A DNA stretch of 64,000 bases. Origin: Pokkaliibacter plantistimulans. GTDB taxonomy: Bacteria; Pseudomonadota; Gammaproteobacteria; Pseudomonadales; Balneatricaceae. Under the pieces are notes generated by a model. It ran no database searches. It was not told where the DNA came from and was given only the letters and a program-made list of their open reading frames with translations. Location of the stretch: the NCBI RefSeq assembly GCF_003194385.1, contig NZ_LAPT01000001.1:1-64000 (forward strand). Direction: 5' to 3'. Made by a program: the position numbers and the translations under genes. Positions 8,189 through 16,023 of this stretch are shown here, piece after piece (within the stretch, counting starts at the first letter, position 1; the number at the start of each line of letters is the position of its first letter).

Positions 8189-8671
8189 ATGCAACAGACT
8201 CAATTGCCATCAATGGAAGTCCCTCAAGGTCTGGTCATGGTAAAACGTGCCAGAAAGTCATCAATGCGCCCAGCTGGTATCTGGAGCCTTAAGCCAGCCC
8301 AGTTGATGTTGCCTGTTTTTAGCAGCGTGGGTGTGGACGAAGAGTCAGGGGAAGAGGAGCAGAGCTTCGACTTGTCTGGCTATCTGAAAAGAGACCGCCA
8401 TGATTTCGTCTATGAAGCCTTTGAGCGTTGCTTGCCATCTGGCATCGGCTACGGTGATGTACTGATACTGAACGGCCGCATGCAGGCTCAGAGAGGGGAT
8501 CTCGTGCTAGTTCACTTTGAGGATGACGTCAGCCTCAAACGACTGGAGTATGAAGAGGGGCGACCCTGGCTGTGGGTAGATGATCCGGAATCTGTGGGGA
8601 CGCCGATTGAGGATGGTCAGTCATTCCAGATTCTGGGTGTCGTGACGCGCGTGATACATGCTCTTAAGTAG
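8189..8671 (+). CDS. UmuD/LexA C-terminal-like protein without the catalytic serine
   Basis: 160 residues from ATG 8189, chosen for the GGAGG six bases upstream. From about residue 70 it aligns with E. coli UmuD: GIGYGDVLILN matches GISDGDLLIVD, QRGDLVLVHFEDDVSLKRLEY matches [21 protein letters not shown], and GVVTRVIHALK matches GVVIHVVKAMR. In that alignment the lysine corresponding to UmuD Lys97 is kept, but the GDSM motif with Ser60 is replaced by FERCL. Self-cleavage is therefore not expected (inference). No umuC is adjacent, and no helix-turn-helix is seen in the first 60 residues. It may be a regulatory or UmuD'-like partner of a polymerase encoded elsewhere. Confidence 0.75.
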   Translation: MQQTQLPSMEVPQGLVMVKRARKSSMRPAGIWSLKPAQLMLPVFSSVGVDEESGEEEQSFDLSGYLKRDRHDFVYEAFERCLPSGIGYGDVLILNGRMQAQRGDLVLVHFEDDVSLKRLEYEEGRPWLWVDDPESVGTPIEDGQSFQILGVVTRVIHALK

Positions 8672-8697
8672 TTGCTGGTTGTGTTGTCAGTGATAGT

Positions 8698-8723
8698 GCG
8701 AACCCTGGCTGAACAGGGCTCGC
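8698..8723 (+). terminator. hairpin after the UmuD-like gene
   Basis: GCGAACCCTG (8698-8707) and CAGGGCTCGC (8714-8723) pair at nine of ten positions around a 6-base loop, 26 bases after the stop. No T-run follows. Confidence 0.4.
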
Positions 8724-8734
8724 AACCGTTAGCC

Positions 8735-8899
8735 TTAGCAGGCTGTTGAAAATCTATCTGCGTTGCCGAATACCGCGTCAAAAACAGGCTCAAAATGCTC
8801 ATTTAGCTCACTAAACTCCGCTTTTTCGCCTGTTTCTTGTGCCCTCGGGGTATTTCCTTGTCTCGGCGGCCTCGATAACGTTTTTCAACAACCTGTTAG
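8735..8899. repeat. 165-bp MITE-like repeat, complete copy
   Basis: The ends are inverted: TTAGCAGGCTGTTGAAAA (8735-8752) and, on the other strand, CTAACAGGTTGTTGAAAAA (8881-8899). The interior also folds back on itself: AAAAACAGGCTCAAAATGC on the left side corresponds to GAAACAGGCGAAAAAGCG read from the right, with a centre near CATTTAGCTCACTAAAC. The whole could form one long imperfect hairpin. It encodes no protein. The right end of another copy is at 1-37. It lies just downstream of the UmuD-like gene and of the convergent ETF-QO gene. Confidence 0.75.
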
Positions 8900-8923
8900 A
8901 ACGATGAGCTAACGACTACTGCG

Positions 8924-10576
8924 TCACATATTTGGATAGTTGGGGCCGCCTGAACCTTCTGGTGGCACCCAGTCGATGTTCTGCGATGGATCCTTGATGT
9001 CACACGTCTTGCAGTGCACGCAGTTCTGAGCGTTGATCTGCAGGCGCTTCCCTCCATCATCTTGCTCAACGACCTCATACACCCCTGCAGGGCAGTATCG
9101 CTGTGCTGGTTCTGCAAAACGCGGCAGGTTGATGCTGATGGGGATGGCTGGGTCTTTCAGGCGCAAGTGGCAAGGCTGATCTTCTTCGTGATTGGTATTG
9201 GACAGAAAGACCGATGACAATTTGTCGAAACTCAGTTTGCCGTCAGGCTTGGGGTAGCTGATGGGAGTGAATTCGGCAGCTGGCTTTAGCTGGGCGTAGT
9301 CTTCGGTTTCATCTTTCAGTGTCAGCGGGATTTTTCCGTTGAAAATGTTCTGATCGATAAAGTTGAAAGCGCCACCCAGATAGGTGCCGAATTTATGCAG
9401 TGCGGGTCCGAAGTTGCGTGCGCGATAGAGTTCATCGTAAACCCAGCTGGCCTTGAAGTTCTCGGTATATTCGGTCAGCTCGCGGCTTCCTTCATCACCC
9501 TGTGCCAGTGCTGTAAATAACGTCTCAGCGGCGACCATGCCGGATTTCATGGCTGTATGTACGCCCTTGATTTTGGCGAAGTTCAACGTGCCTGCATCAC
9601 AGCCTACCAGCAGCCCACCCGGGAAGGTCATTTTCGGCAAACTATTGAAGCCACCTTTGGTAATGGCACGGGCACCATAGGCTACCCGCTTACCACCTTC
9701 CAGATGCTTACTCAGGATAGGGTGATGCTTGCAGCGCTGAAACTCATCAAAGGGGCTCAGGTAGGGGTTGCTGTAGCTGAGGTCCGTAATCAGACCGACA
9801 ACCACCTGATTGTTTTCCAGGTGATAGAGGAAGGAGCCTCCTGCTGCTCCATTTTCCTCCAGTGGCCAGCCTGCTGTGTGGACAACCAGGCCTGGCCGGC
9901 TCTTGGCAGGGTCGATATCCCATAATTCTTTGATACCGATGCCATAGTGTTGAGGCGTTGCGTCACGATCCAGAGCGAACTGCTTGATCAAGCGTTTGCC
10001 CAGATGCCCTCGACAGCCTTCGGCAAAGACGGTGTATTTGGCGCGTAGCTCCATGCCAGGCATGTAGCCATCTTTCTCCGTGCCGTCAGCAGCGATGCCC
10101 ATATCACCTGTAATGATGCCTTTGACGACGCCGTCTTCAATGATGAGCTCCTGCGCAGCAAAGCCCGGGAAGATTTCCACGCCCAGTTCTTCCGCCTGGG
10201 TCGCCAGCCAACGGGTGAGGTTGCCAAGGCTGATGATGTAATTGCCATGGTTGGTCATGGTGCTGGGTATGACGGCATGTGGTGTCTTTACCGATTTCTC
10301 TGCATCGCGGAGAAAGTAGACTTCATCATCACTAACGGGGGTGGTAAGTGGAGCGCCTTTGGCTTGCCAGTCGGGGAAGAGTTCATTCAGTGCTCTGGGT
10401 TCAAGCACTGCGCCAGAGAGAATATGGGCACCGACTTCTGAGCCTTTCTCTACCAGACATACACTCAGAGTCTGCTCTTTCTCATTGGCTAACTGCATCA
10501 GGCGGCATGCAGTTGAGAGCCCAGAGGGCCCAGCACCAATGATGACAACATCAAACTCCATTGATTCACGTTCCAC
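8924..10576 (-). CDS. electron transfer flavoprotein-ubiquinone oxidoreductase
   Basis: Inner-membrane-associated flavoprotein that passes electrons from ETF (fed by acyl-CoA and related dehydrogenases) to ubiquinone. 550 residues, family length. The N-terminal dinucleotide-binding motif is VVIIGAGPSGLSTA; the C-terminus carries the [4Fe-4S] cysteines (YCPAGVYE, NCVHCKTCDIKDPSQ). GTG 10576 has GGAGGG six bases upstream; the ATG five codons in (10561) is less well placed. The ETF subunit genes are not next to it in this window. Confidence 0.95.
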   Translation of the reverse strand: MERESMEFDVVIIGAGPSGLSTACRLMQLANEKEQTLSVCLVEKGSEVGAHILSGAVLEPRALNELFPDWQAKGAPLTTPVSDDEVYFLRDAEKSVKTPHAVIPSTMTNHGNYIISLGNLTRWLATQAEELGVEIFPGFAAQELIIEDGVVKGIITGDMGIAADGTEKDGYMPGMELRAKYTVFAEGCRGHLGKRLIKQFALDRDATPQHYGIGIKELWDIDPAKSRPGLVVHTAGWPLEENGAAGGSFLYHLENNQVVVGLITDLSYSNPYLSPFDEFQRCKHHPILSKHLEGGKRVAYGARAITKGGFNSLPKMTFPGGLLVGCDAGTLNFAKIKGVHTAMKSGMVAAETLFTALAQGDEGSRELTEYTENFKASWVYDELYRARNFGPALHKFGTYLGGAFNFIDQNIFNGKIPLTLKDETEDYAQLKPAAEFTPISYPKPDGKLSFDKLSSVFLSNTNHEEDQPCHLRLKDPAIPISINLPRFAEPAQRYCPAGVYEVVEQDDGGKRLQINAQNCVHCKTCDIKDPSQNIDWVPPEGSGGPNYPNM

Positions 10577-11016
10577 GGTTCACCCTCCGGTTCTTTTTAT
10601 TCATTGCTCGTGACTGATGTAGCTTGTGCAGCTTATGCGCCGCACACTTTTAAAGTTTGCCCGAGACTACCTTCCGCACCCTGAGCAGGCAATAACATAA
10701 TGGTGCGAGGCTTCTGACAAAATCGTTTAAAAAACAGTGCTTAGATGCTCTGGACAGCGCTGTAGCTGGTATCGCTGTATTTCTCATACAGACTAGTACT
10801 CGCCATCTATAGCTGACGTTATGCGTCAGATCGGCATGCGCTGCTGTTTGCCTTAGCCAGCAGCATTGGTTCAGTTGCCTCTCAGCAGTCAGGCAAGTCT
10901 GTCGCAATAGCGCCGTATCGCTGTCAAGTAATCTTTTAGGCTGCCTTGCTATAATAAAAAGCAGGGTCACCTTTCCAGGTATTCCGCTCTTACGGAGGCT
11001 TCAACGGGTCGTAAGG

Positions 11017-11058
11017 TCAAGTACTTTTACATCAATTTTATTCAAGAAAAGTGCTTGA
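11017..11058. repeat. 12-bp inverted repeat
   Basis: TCAAGTACTTTT (11017-11028) and AAAAGTGCTTGA (11047-11058) are reverse complements except for one position; the 18-base centre is AT-rich. Purpose unknown. Confidence 0.5.
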
Positions 11059-11202
11059 CTTCTGTATTTATCCACCACAAAAGCGGGTGTGTTAATTTCT
11101 GATCACTTTGAAGAGTATATTCAACTCTCAGTCGCCAAGTGTTGCAAGAAATTGCTGTCTAAGCTATTTGGTTTTCTAAATATCTGATTTATATAGGCTT
11201 AA

Positions 11203-11227
11203 AAACTGATCAAAAAATGATCAGTTT
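11203..11227. repeat. perfect 10-bp hairpin with TGATCA arms
   Basis: AAACTGATCA (11203-11212), five As, TGATCAGTTT (11218-11227). The stem is perfect and contains two of the four TGATCA sites of this region. Confidence 0.5.
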
Positions 11228-11283
11228 GTTGGTGCTGCCATGAACTCGGGCTTTAAATGACGTATTCATAACTCTTTCCACAA

Positions 11284-11310
11284 GGTTATCCACATTATCT
11301 TTGGATAACC
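11284..11310. promoter_or_regulatory. inverted pair of DnaA-box-like motifs
   Basis: TTATCCACA at 11286-11294 matches the DnaA-box consensus exactly. TTATCCAAA, with one change, lies in the opposite orientation at 11300-11308. They form the arms of a 9-bp inverted repeat GGTTATCCA/TGGATAACC. A third near match, TTATCCACC, is at 11068-11076. Binding by DnaA is inference; no dnaA, mnmG or rpmH neighbour is present. Confidence 0.45.
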
Positions 11311-11424
11311 TGCTGCAGCCTAGAGTTCATGGGCCTTGAGCCTGGGTCAGGTTAGTTTCTGCTTTTCTTTGTCTAGTCCTGAAATAGGTCTACACCTGAT
11401 CAGATAGGTCGGTCGACCATGCAG

Positions 11425-11456
11425 CGCCCGATGCACCACATTGGGCGTTTTGTTTT
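11425..11456 (+). terminator. orphan intrinsic terminator
   Basis: CGCCCGATG (11425-11433), loop CACCA, CATTGGGCG (11439-11447), then TTTTGTTTT. The stem pairs at nine positions with one G-T. No open frame ends before it on the plus strand, so it may end a small RNA transcribed from within 11100-11400. Confidence 0.65.
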
Positions 11457-11570
11457 CAGGGCCATATGCAGCCGTTCCATATAGTAAATCTGCACAGCCT
11501 CATCAATCATATTCCTCGCCTGCTACAGATGGTCAGGGCTATGCAGCAAGAGCTCGGACTTGAGAATGCC

Positions 11571-11678
11571 TTACCGCTCCTTGCTTATAGGTGAGTTCGC
11601 CTTTTCGATCTGATCAACGAGCGCTAATTTAAAAGCCAGTGAGTAGTCTCGTTGACTGCGCTTCACACCCTGTACCAT
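11571..11678 (-). pseudogene. remnant of an IS3-family transposase OrfA
   Basis: From an ATG at 11678 the minus strand reads MVQGVKRSQRDYSLAFKLAL and then VDQIEK, the start of an IS3-family OrfA helix-turn-helix protein. At about 11601 a single missing G shifts the frame: restoring it gives GELTYKQ, the expected continuation. Homology ends a few codons later. So this is a 5' fragment with a frameshift; no OrfB or intact element ends remain nearby. Confidence 0.65.
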
Positions 11679-11737
11679 CGAATTCTCCGTCAAGGCGGGA
11701 TGGAAGGTGTAAGCCTTATTCAGGACGGGATACGGAA

Positions 11738-11765
11738 ATAAAAAAGGCCGATGACAGGACCGGCC
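11738..11765 (-). terminator. intrinsic terminator of the E1-E2 operon
   Basis: On the minus strand GGCCG (11765-11761), loop, CGGCC (11750-11746), then TTTTTTA. It lies about 95 bases beyond the E2 stop codon. Confidence 0.7.
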
Positions 11766-11860
11766 AAAGGGAATCACACGCAGACATGCCAAACCTGTTT
11801 GCGAGTGAAGTCGTTCATTGATGGCGTGAGGCGTGAGTTGCTCACGTCGTGAGCTGCGAG

Positions 11861-13153
11861 TTAACGCCAGTTCTCCAGAATATCGACCAGCACACTGAGG
11901 AAGGTGTTGGTCTGATAGCCATCCAGCGCGCGGTGATCTATGGTCAGAGTTACGTAACACATAGGGCGGATCACCATGGTGTCGACACCGTCCACTTCTT
12001 TGACCACCACCCGTTTCTGCATCTTGCCAATACCGAGAATCGCCGTTTGTGGCTGATTGATGATGATCGGCGTGGCGACCAGCGAACCGCTGACACCATG
12101 GTTGGAAATGGTAAAGGTGCCACCTTTCATGTCTGCCGGTTTCAGGCTGCCCTCGTAGGCGGCCTGGGTCAGCTGCTGCAGACGCCGGGCAATCCCCAGC
12201 AGGTTCAGATCCTGTGCCTGCCGGATAACCGGCACCACCAGACCGTCATTACCCAGTGCCGTACCGACGCCGATATTACAGTCATGGAACAGTTCCAGCC
12301 CGTGAGGGTGAAACTGGCTGTTGACCTCGGGCACCTGCTGCAACGCCTTGACGGCCGCGGCGACAAAGTAGGGGGTGAAGCTCAGCTTGACGTCCTGTCG
12401 GGCAAACTCGTCTTTATTGGCGGCGCGGTGACGCTGAATCGCTGTCATGTCCAGCTCGAAAATACTGGTGACGTGCGGTGCGGTATGTAACAGGCTGTCG
12501 ACCATATGTTCCGCGATGCGTTTGCGCATTGGTGTATGCGGGCGCAGGCTGGAGGCATTGCCGGTCGCGGCAGGCTGCTCCAGCGCAGCATGGGTTGCCG
12601 TGCTCTGTGGTGCCGTTTGCTGAACGGGCTGAGTCAGGGCAGGCATGGTCTGCTGCGGTGTGCTGGCGGCTGCAGACGGCTTAGTCTGTGCGCTGCTCAG
12701 GTAGTTCAGTACGTCACTCTTGGTGATCCGCCCCCCTTTGCCGGAACCGGACAGCTGATGCAGATCGAGCTGGTGCTGCTTGGCCAGCCTGCGCACGGCC
12801 GGGCTGAGCAGCGGGGGGCGGGTCGACGGCTCCACTGCGCTGGCGGCCAGCGTATCTGCCGCAGCGGGTTGTGCTGTCGTCGGCGCTTGTGCAGCGAAGT
12901 CGTCCGCGTGCTGATCACTGAGAATGGCCAGAATGCTTTCCATGGTGACTTCTGCACCGGCATCCAGCAGTAGCTGATCCACAAAACCGTCAGCGGGTGA
13001 AGCGACTTCCATGGTGACCTTGTCGGTCTCCAGCTCCACCAGTGGCTGATCTTTCTGCACTTTTTCACCGGGACGCACCAGCCAGTTGAGCAGGGTGGCC
13101 GCGGTGCCTTCCAGCTGACCGGCAGGCAGCCTGACGTTAATCATCGAGCCCAT
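11861..13153 (-). CDS. dihydrolipoamide acyltransferase (E2) of a 2-oxoacid dehydrogenase
   Basis: Core subunit that transfers the acyl group from the lipoyl arm to CoA. 430 residues: one lipoyl domain with ETDKVTM (lipoyl Lys45), an Ala/Pro/Gln-rich linker, a peripheral-subunit-binding domain (LLSPAVRRLAKQHQLD to [15 protein letters not shown]), and a catalytic domain ending with DHRALDG. It follows the fused E1 gene by one base, so the two are translationally coupled. ATG 13153 is used; ATG 13144 (MINVRLP) is an alternative. The branched-chain (bkd) type is most likely from the Lrp neighbour, but the substrate cannot be fixed from sequence alone. No dedicated E3 is here; Lpd at 62.6 kb could serve. 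Confidence 0.85.
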   Translation of the reverse strand: MGSMINVRLPAGQLEGTAATLLNWLVRPGEKVQKDQPLVELETDKVTMEVASPADGFVDQLLLDAGAEVTMESILAILSDQHADDFAAQAPTTAQPAAADTLAASAVEPSTRPPLLSPAVRRLAKQHQLDLHQLSGSGKGGRITKSDVLNYLSSAQTKPSAAASTPQQTMPALTQPVQQTAPQSTATHAALEQPAATGNASSLRPHTPMRKRIAEHMVDSLLHTAPHVTSIFELDMTAIQRHRAANKDEFARQDVKLSFTPYFVAAAVKALQQVPEVNSQFHPHGLELFHDCNIGVGTALGNDGLVVPVIRQAQDLNLLGIARRLQQLTQAAYEGSLKPADMKGGTFTISNHGVSGSLVATPIIINQPQTAILGIGKMQKRVVVKEVDGVDTMVIRPMCYVTLTIDHRALDGYQTNTFLSVLVDILENWR

Positions 13154-13154
13154 C

Positions 13155-15263
13155 TCACACCTCCACCAGCTGCTGGATGGCAGCGCAAATCATTTCGGGA
13201 GTTGGCACCACGGCATTGAGCAACGCCGGATGATGGGGGCTGGGAATGTCTGGCATGGTCAGGCGTCTGACCGGCGCATCCAGATCGAAGAAACAGTCGT
13301 TGGCCAGCGTCGCGGCGATTTCAGCGCCGAACCCGGCGGTGAAGTTGTCTTCATGGACGATCAGGCAGCGGCCGGTCTTTTTCACCGATGTCAGCACGGC
13401 TTCTTTATCCCAGGGGGACAGGGTGCGCAGGTCCAGTACCTCGACGCTGACGCCACTCATTTCGGCGGCTTTCAGGCAGCGAGGCACCATGCCACCCCAG
13501 GTGACCAGTGTCAGCCGCTCGCCCTGCAGCAGGGTGGCGGCCTTGCCAAAGGGAATGACGTACTGATCGCCGGGGTAAGGGCGACGGGCGGAAACATCGT
13601 CGAGCAGGTTGCGATGCTCGAAGAAAATGGTCGGGTTGTTATCACGCAGGGCAAAGCGCAGCAGGCCCACCGCATCCGCCGCGTTAGATGGCATGGCCAC
13701 CTGCCAGCCGATGGCATGGGTCCACTTCACTTCCGCCGTCTGGCTGTGCCAGGGGTCGCCGCACTTGAAGAAGCCGCCGGGAATGCGCACCACCATGGGG
13801 GCGGCAAAGCGGTTGTTGGTCCGCCAGCGCAGGGTGCCGCAATCGTTCAGTTGTTCTTCAGCCGGGTCGGCGTATTTGCGGAACTGGATTTCCGGCACCG
13901 GCAGCAGTCCCGCCTGAGCCATGCCGAGCGCACGACCGATGATGCCTTCTTCCGACAGGCTGGTATCAAACACCCGATCCTTGCCGTACTTGTCCTGCAG
14001 GCCGAGTGTGACTGCATGCACGCCGCCTTTGGGGCCGACATCTTCACCAAACACCACCATGCGTGGATTGACGGACAGCTCGCTGTCCAGTGTGCGGCGA
14101 ATGGCGGTCACCATATTGATGCGCTGACCTTCTACCGCTGCAATGGTGCTGGCGGCCGGATAACTCAGCTGGAATGGCGCAACACCTCCCTGACGTTGCA
14201 CTTCGGGGATGCCCTGACTGTCGACTTCAGCGAAGACGTGACGGGTAATCTGGGCAGCCGATGGTTGCGGACGAGCACGCGCAGCGCTCAGGGCTGCCGC
14301 CACGTCGGCCTGAGCCTGCTGTTCCAGCTTCTGCCAGTCAGCCTCGGAGAGTGTGTCCGGCACCAGAAAATGTTTGAGTTTGGGCAGGGGGTCGCGGGCC
14401 TGTTCAGCTTCGATGCGGGCTTCGCTTTTATAGCTCTGGGTATCCTGCGCAGAGTGCCCGCACAGACGAGGCACGGTCAGGCGGATCAGCGCCGGGGAAT
14501 GGCCTTCACGTACCCAGTTGACGGCTGACTCAATCAGCTCAGCGGCGCCTTGGGGGTCAGTGCCATCGCCGGAGAAAATACGCAGCTGTTTGAAGGATGC
14601 CAGATTGGCTGCGATGTCGGCACCGGGAGTCTGATAGTCGGAGGTAGTGGAGATGCCATAGCCGTTGTCTTCGATGTAGAACAGCATTGGCAGTTTCTGC
14701 GTGGTGGCGATGGTCAGGGCTGACCAGAAACCGTTGGTGGCGCAGGAGGCTTCTCCGCCGTGCGCTACGCCAATGCTGCCCTTATAGCGTGAGTCCTTGA
14801 GCACAGCCACATGGTAGCGCAGCGCCTGAGCCCAGCCAGCAATGGGCGTGTACTGGGCGCCAACGCCACCGCTCATGGGCAGTCCGCAGGGGCCATCGAG
14901 ATTGGGGAAGTTATGTACCACGCCAATATCACGACCATCGCTGTAGCCACCGGCTTTCATCAGCGGACCACCAAGGGCGTCTTCTAGGCTCAGGCCCAGC
15001 GACAGCATCAGCGGGCGGGAACGGTAATAGCCGCTGACCGCATCGCGGGGGTGTTTGAGCAGCTGGCCAAGAATGATCTGGCTGAGGTCGTGACCACGGG
15101 CGGAGAACTGGTACAGCACTTCTTTGGCCGGTACCAGCGTCCCTTCTTCAAGATCATCCAGTGCCCGGGATACCAGTAGCTGATAAGCCACCTGATACCA
15201 GTCGATGTGGGCCTGCGGGTGGAGGTCGGACGCAGCCACGCGGGCAGCATTGGATCGCGACAT
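13155..15263 (-). CDS. fused alpha-beta E1 of a 2-oxoacid dehydrogenase (branched-chain-like)
   Basis: Thiamine-diphosphate decarboxylase component, 702 residues. The first half is the alpha subunit: GGEASCATNGFWSALTIATT through EDNGYGIS forms the TPP site. From about residue 390 it is the beta subunit: INMVTAIRRTLDSELS, VVFGEDVGPKGGVHAVTLGL and FDTSLSEEGIIGRALGMAQA. In most bacteria these are two genes; here no stop separates them. ATG 15263 has AGGAG seven bases upstream and is preferred over ATG 15281 and TTG 15284. Upstream of E2 in one operon, divergent from an Lrp-type gene, as in the Pseudomonas bkd locus. Acetoin or other 2-oxoacids remain possible substrates. Confidence 0.85.
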   Translation of the reverse strand: MSRSNAARVAASDLHPQAHIDWYQVAYQLLVSRALDDLEEGTLVPAKEVLYQFSARGHDLSQIILGQLLKHPRDAVSGYYRSRPLMLSLGLSLEDALGGPLMKAGGYSDGRDIGVVHNFPNLDGPCGLPMSGGVGAQYTPIAGWAQALRYHVAVLKDSRYKGSIGVAHGGEASCATNGFWSALTIATTQKLPMLFYIEDNGYGISTTSDYQTPGADIAANLASFKQLRIFSGDGTDPQGAAELIESAVNWVREGHSPALIRLTVPRLCGHSAQDTQSYKSEARIEAEQARDPLPKLKHFLVPDTLSEADWQKLEQQAQADVAAALSAARARPQPSAAQITRHVFAEVDSQGIPEVQRQGGVAPFQLSYPAASTIAAVEGQRINMVTAIRRTLDSELSVNPRMVVFGEDVGPKGGVHAVTLGLQDKYGKDRVFDTSLSEEGIIGRALGMAQAGLLPVPEIQFRKYADPAEEQLNDCGTLRWRTNNRFAAPMVVRIPGGFFKCGDPWHSQTAEVKWTHAIGWQVAMPSNAADAVGLLRFALRDNNPTIFFEHRNLLDDVSARRPYPGDQYVIPFGKAATLLQGERLTLVTWGGMVPRCLKAAEMSGVSVEVLDLRTLSPWDKEAVLTSVKKTGRCLIVHEDNFTAGFGAEIAATLANDCFFDLDAPVRRLTMPDIPSPHHPALLNAVVPTPEMICAAIQQLVEV

Positions 15264-15516
15264 GGGATAACTCCTGCTCATCAAGCACCTCGTGGGCCGG
15301 GGTGCTGCTGTTGTTCTTATAAAGGCGTCGTCTATCCAGGCAGGGCGAGGGTGAACGCTAAAGTGTTACGTAAATCCTGCCTTATGTGCGAAAAATTGTA
15401 TTATGTTGCGGTAGAAATGTGCTTGCTTTTGTAGAGCCGTTGGCGGATAAAACGAAAGGATTTTTGACCGGTCCGTCATTTAAAGAAAAATAATTTAGCG
15501 TTGTTGGAATCTCGTC

Positions 15517-15999
15517 ATGTTTGATTCGTATGACCGCCATATTCTGAATCTGTTACAGGAAGATGGCCGTATTACCAACCTGGAGTTAGCTGAACGTGTC
15601 GGCTTGTCTTCCGCTGCTGCCTGGCGCAGGGTAAAAGCGCTCGAAGAGGCAGGCGTCATCCGCAAATACACGGCCTTACTGGATGCCAACAAGATTGCTC
15701 GTGGTTTGCGGGCGATGCTCTCCGTGTCTCTGGTGCGTCACATGCCTGAGTGTAAACAGGCCTTTGAGGATGCCGTCCGTTCCTATCCTGAAGTGCTGCA
15801 GTGCTTTGCGGTGACCGGCAGTGCGGACTTCATGCTGCTGGTCGCGGTGGAAGACATGACGGTCTACGACGCCTTCCTCAACGAAAAGATTTTTACACTG
15901 GAAGGGGTGGGGCAGGCACATACCCATTTCGCCCTGCGTGAGATCAAGAACGATACGGTGTTCGCGCTGGACGCCCGTCGGCAGGCGGGTGAGAAGTGA
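15517..15999 (+). CDS. Lrp/AsnC-family regulator
   Basis: 160 residues: N-terminal helix-turn-helix (LELAERVGLSSAAAWRRVKALEEAGVIRKY) and an AsnC-type ligand domain (VTGSADFMLLVAVEDM). It is divergent from the E1-E2 operon with 250 bases between, so it probably controls that operon, as BkdR does in Pseudomonas; its likely effector is a branched-chain amino acid (inference). The shared intergenic region has no palindrome that I could single out. Confidence 0.88.
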   Translation: MFDSYDRHILNLLQEDGRITNLELAERVGLSSAAAWRRVKALEEAGVIRKYTALLDANKIARGLRAMLSVSLVRHMPECKQAFEDAVRSYPEVLQCFAVTGSADFMLLVAVEDMTVYDAFLNEKIFTLEGVGQAHTHFALREIKNDTVFALDARRQAGEK

Positions 16000-16023
16000 T
16001 GCTGGCTGCCAGCAGGGGGGACT

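Larger units (their letters stand above)
10577..11860. other. 1.28-kb gene-poor region with structured DNA
   Basis: No intact protein gene. Items seen: a 12-bp inverted repeat (11017-11028/11047-11058), a 10-bp perfect palindromic hairpin (11203-11227), DnaA-box-like motifs at 11068-11076, 11286-11294 and 11300-11308, four TGATCA palindromes (11100, 11207, 11218, 11397), a rightward terminator with no gene before it (11425-11456), an IS3-family remnant (11571-11678) and the terminator of the E1-E2 operon (11738-11765). The leftmost part should hold the promoter of the ETF-QO gene. Confidence 0.6.

Noticed and set aside
11068-11310. Calling the DnaA-box region the chromosomal origin
   Set aside because: No dnaA, dnaN, rpmH or mnmG nearby and only one exact box; kept as an observation only.
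13230-14528. 432-codon plus-strand frame across the fused E1 gene
   Set aside because: Antisense to a well-supported enzyme gene; no ribosome site or family resemblance.
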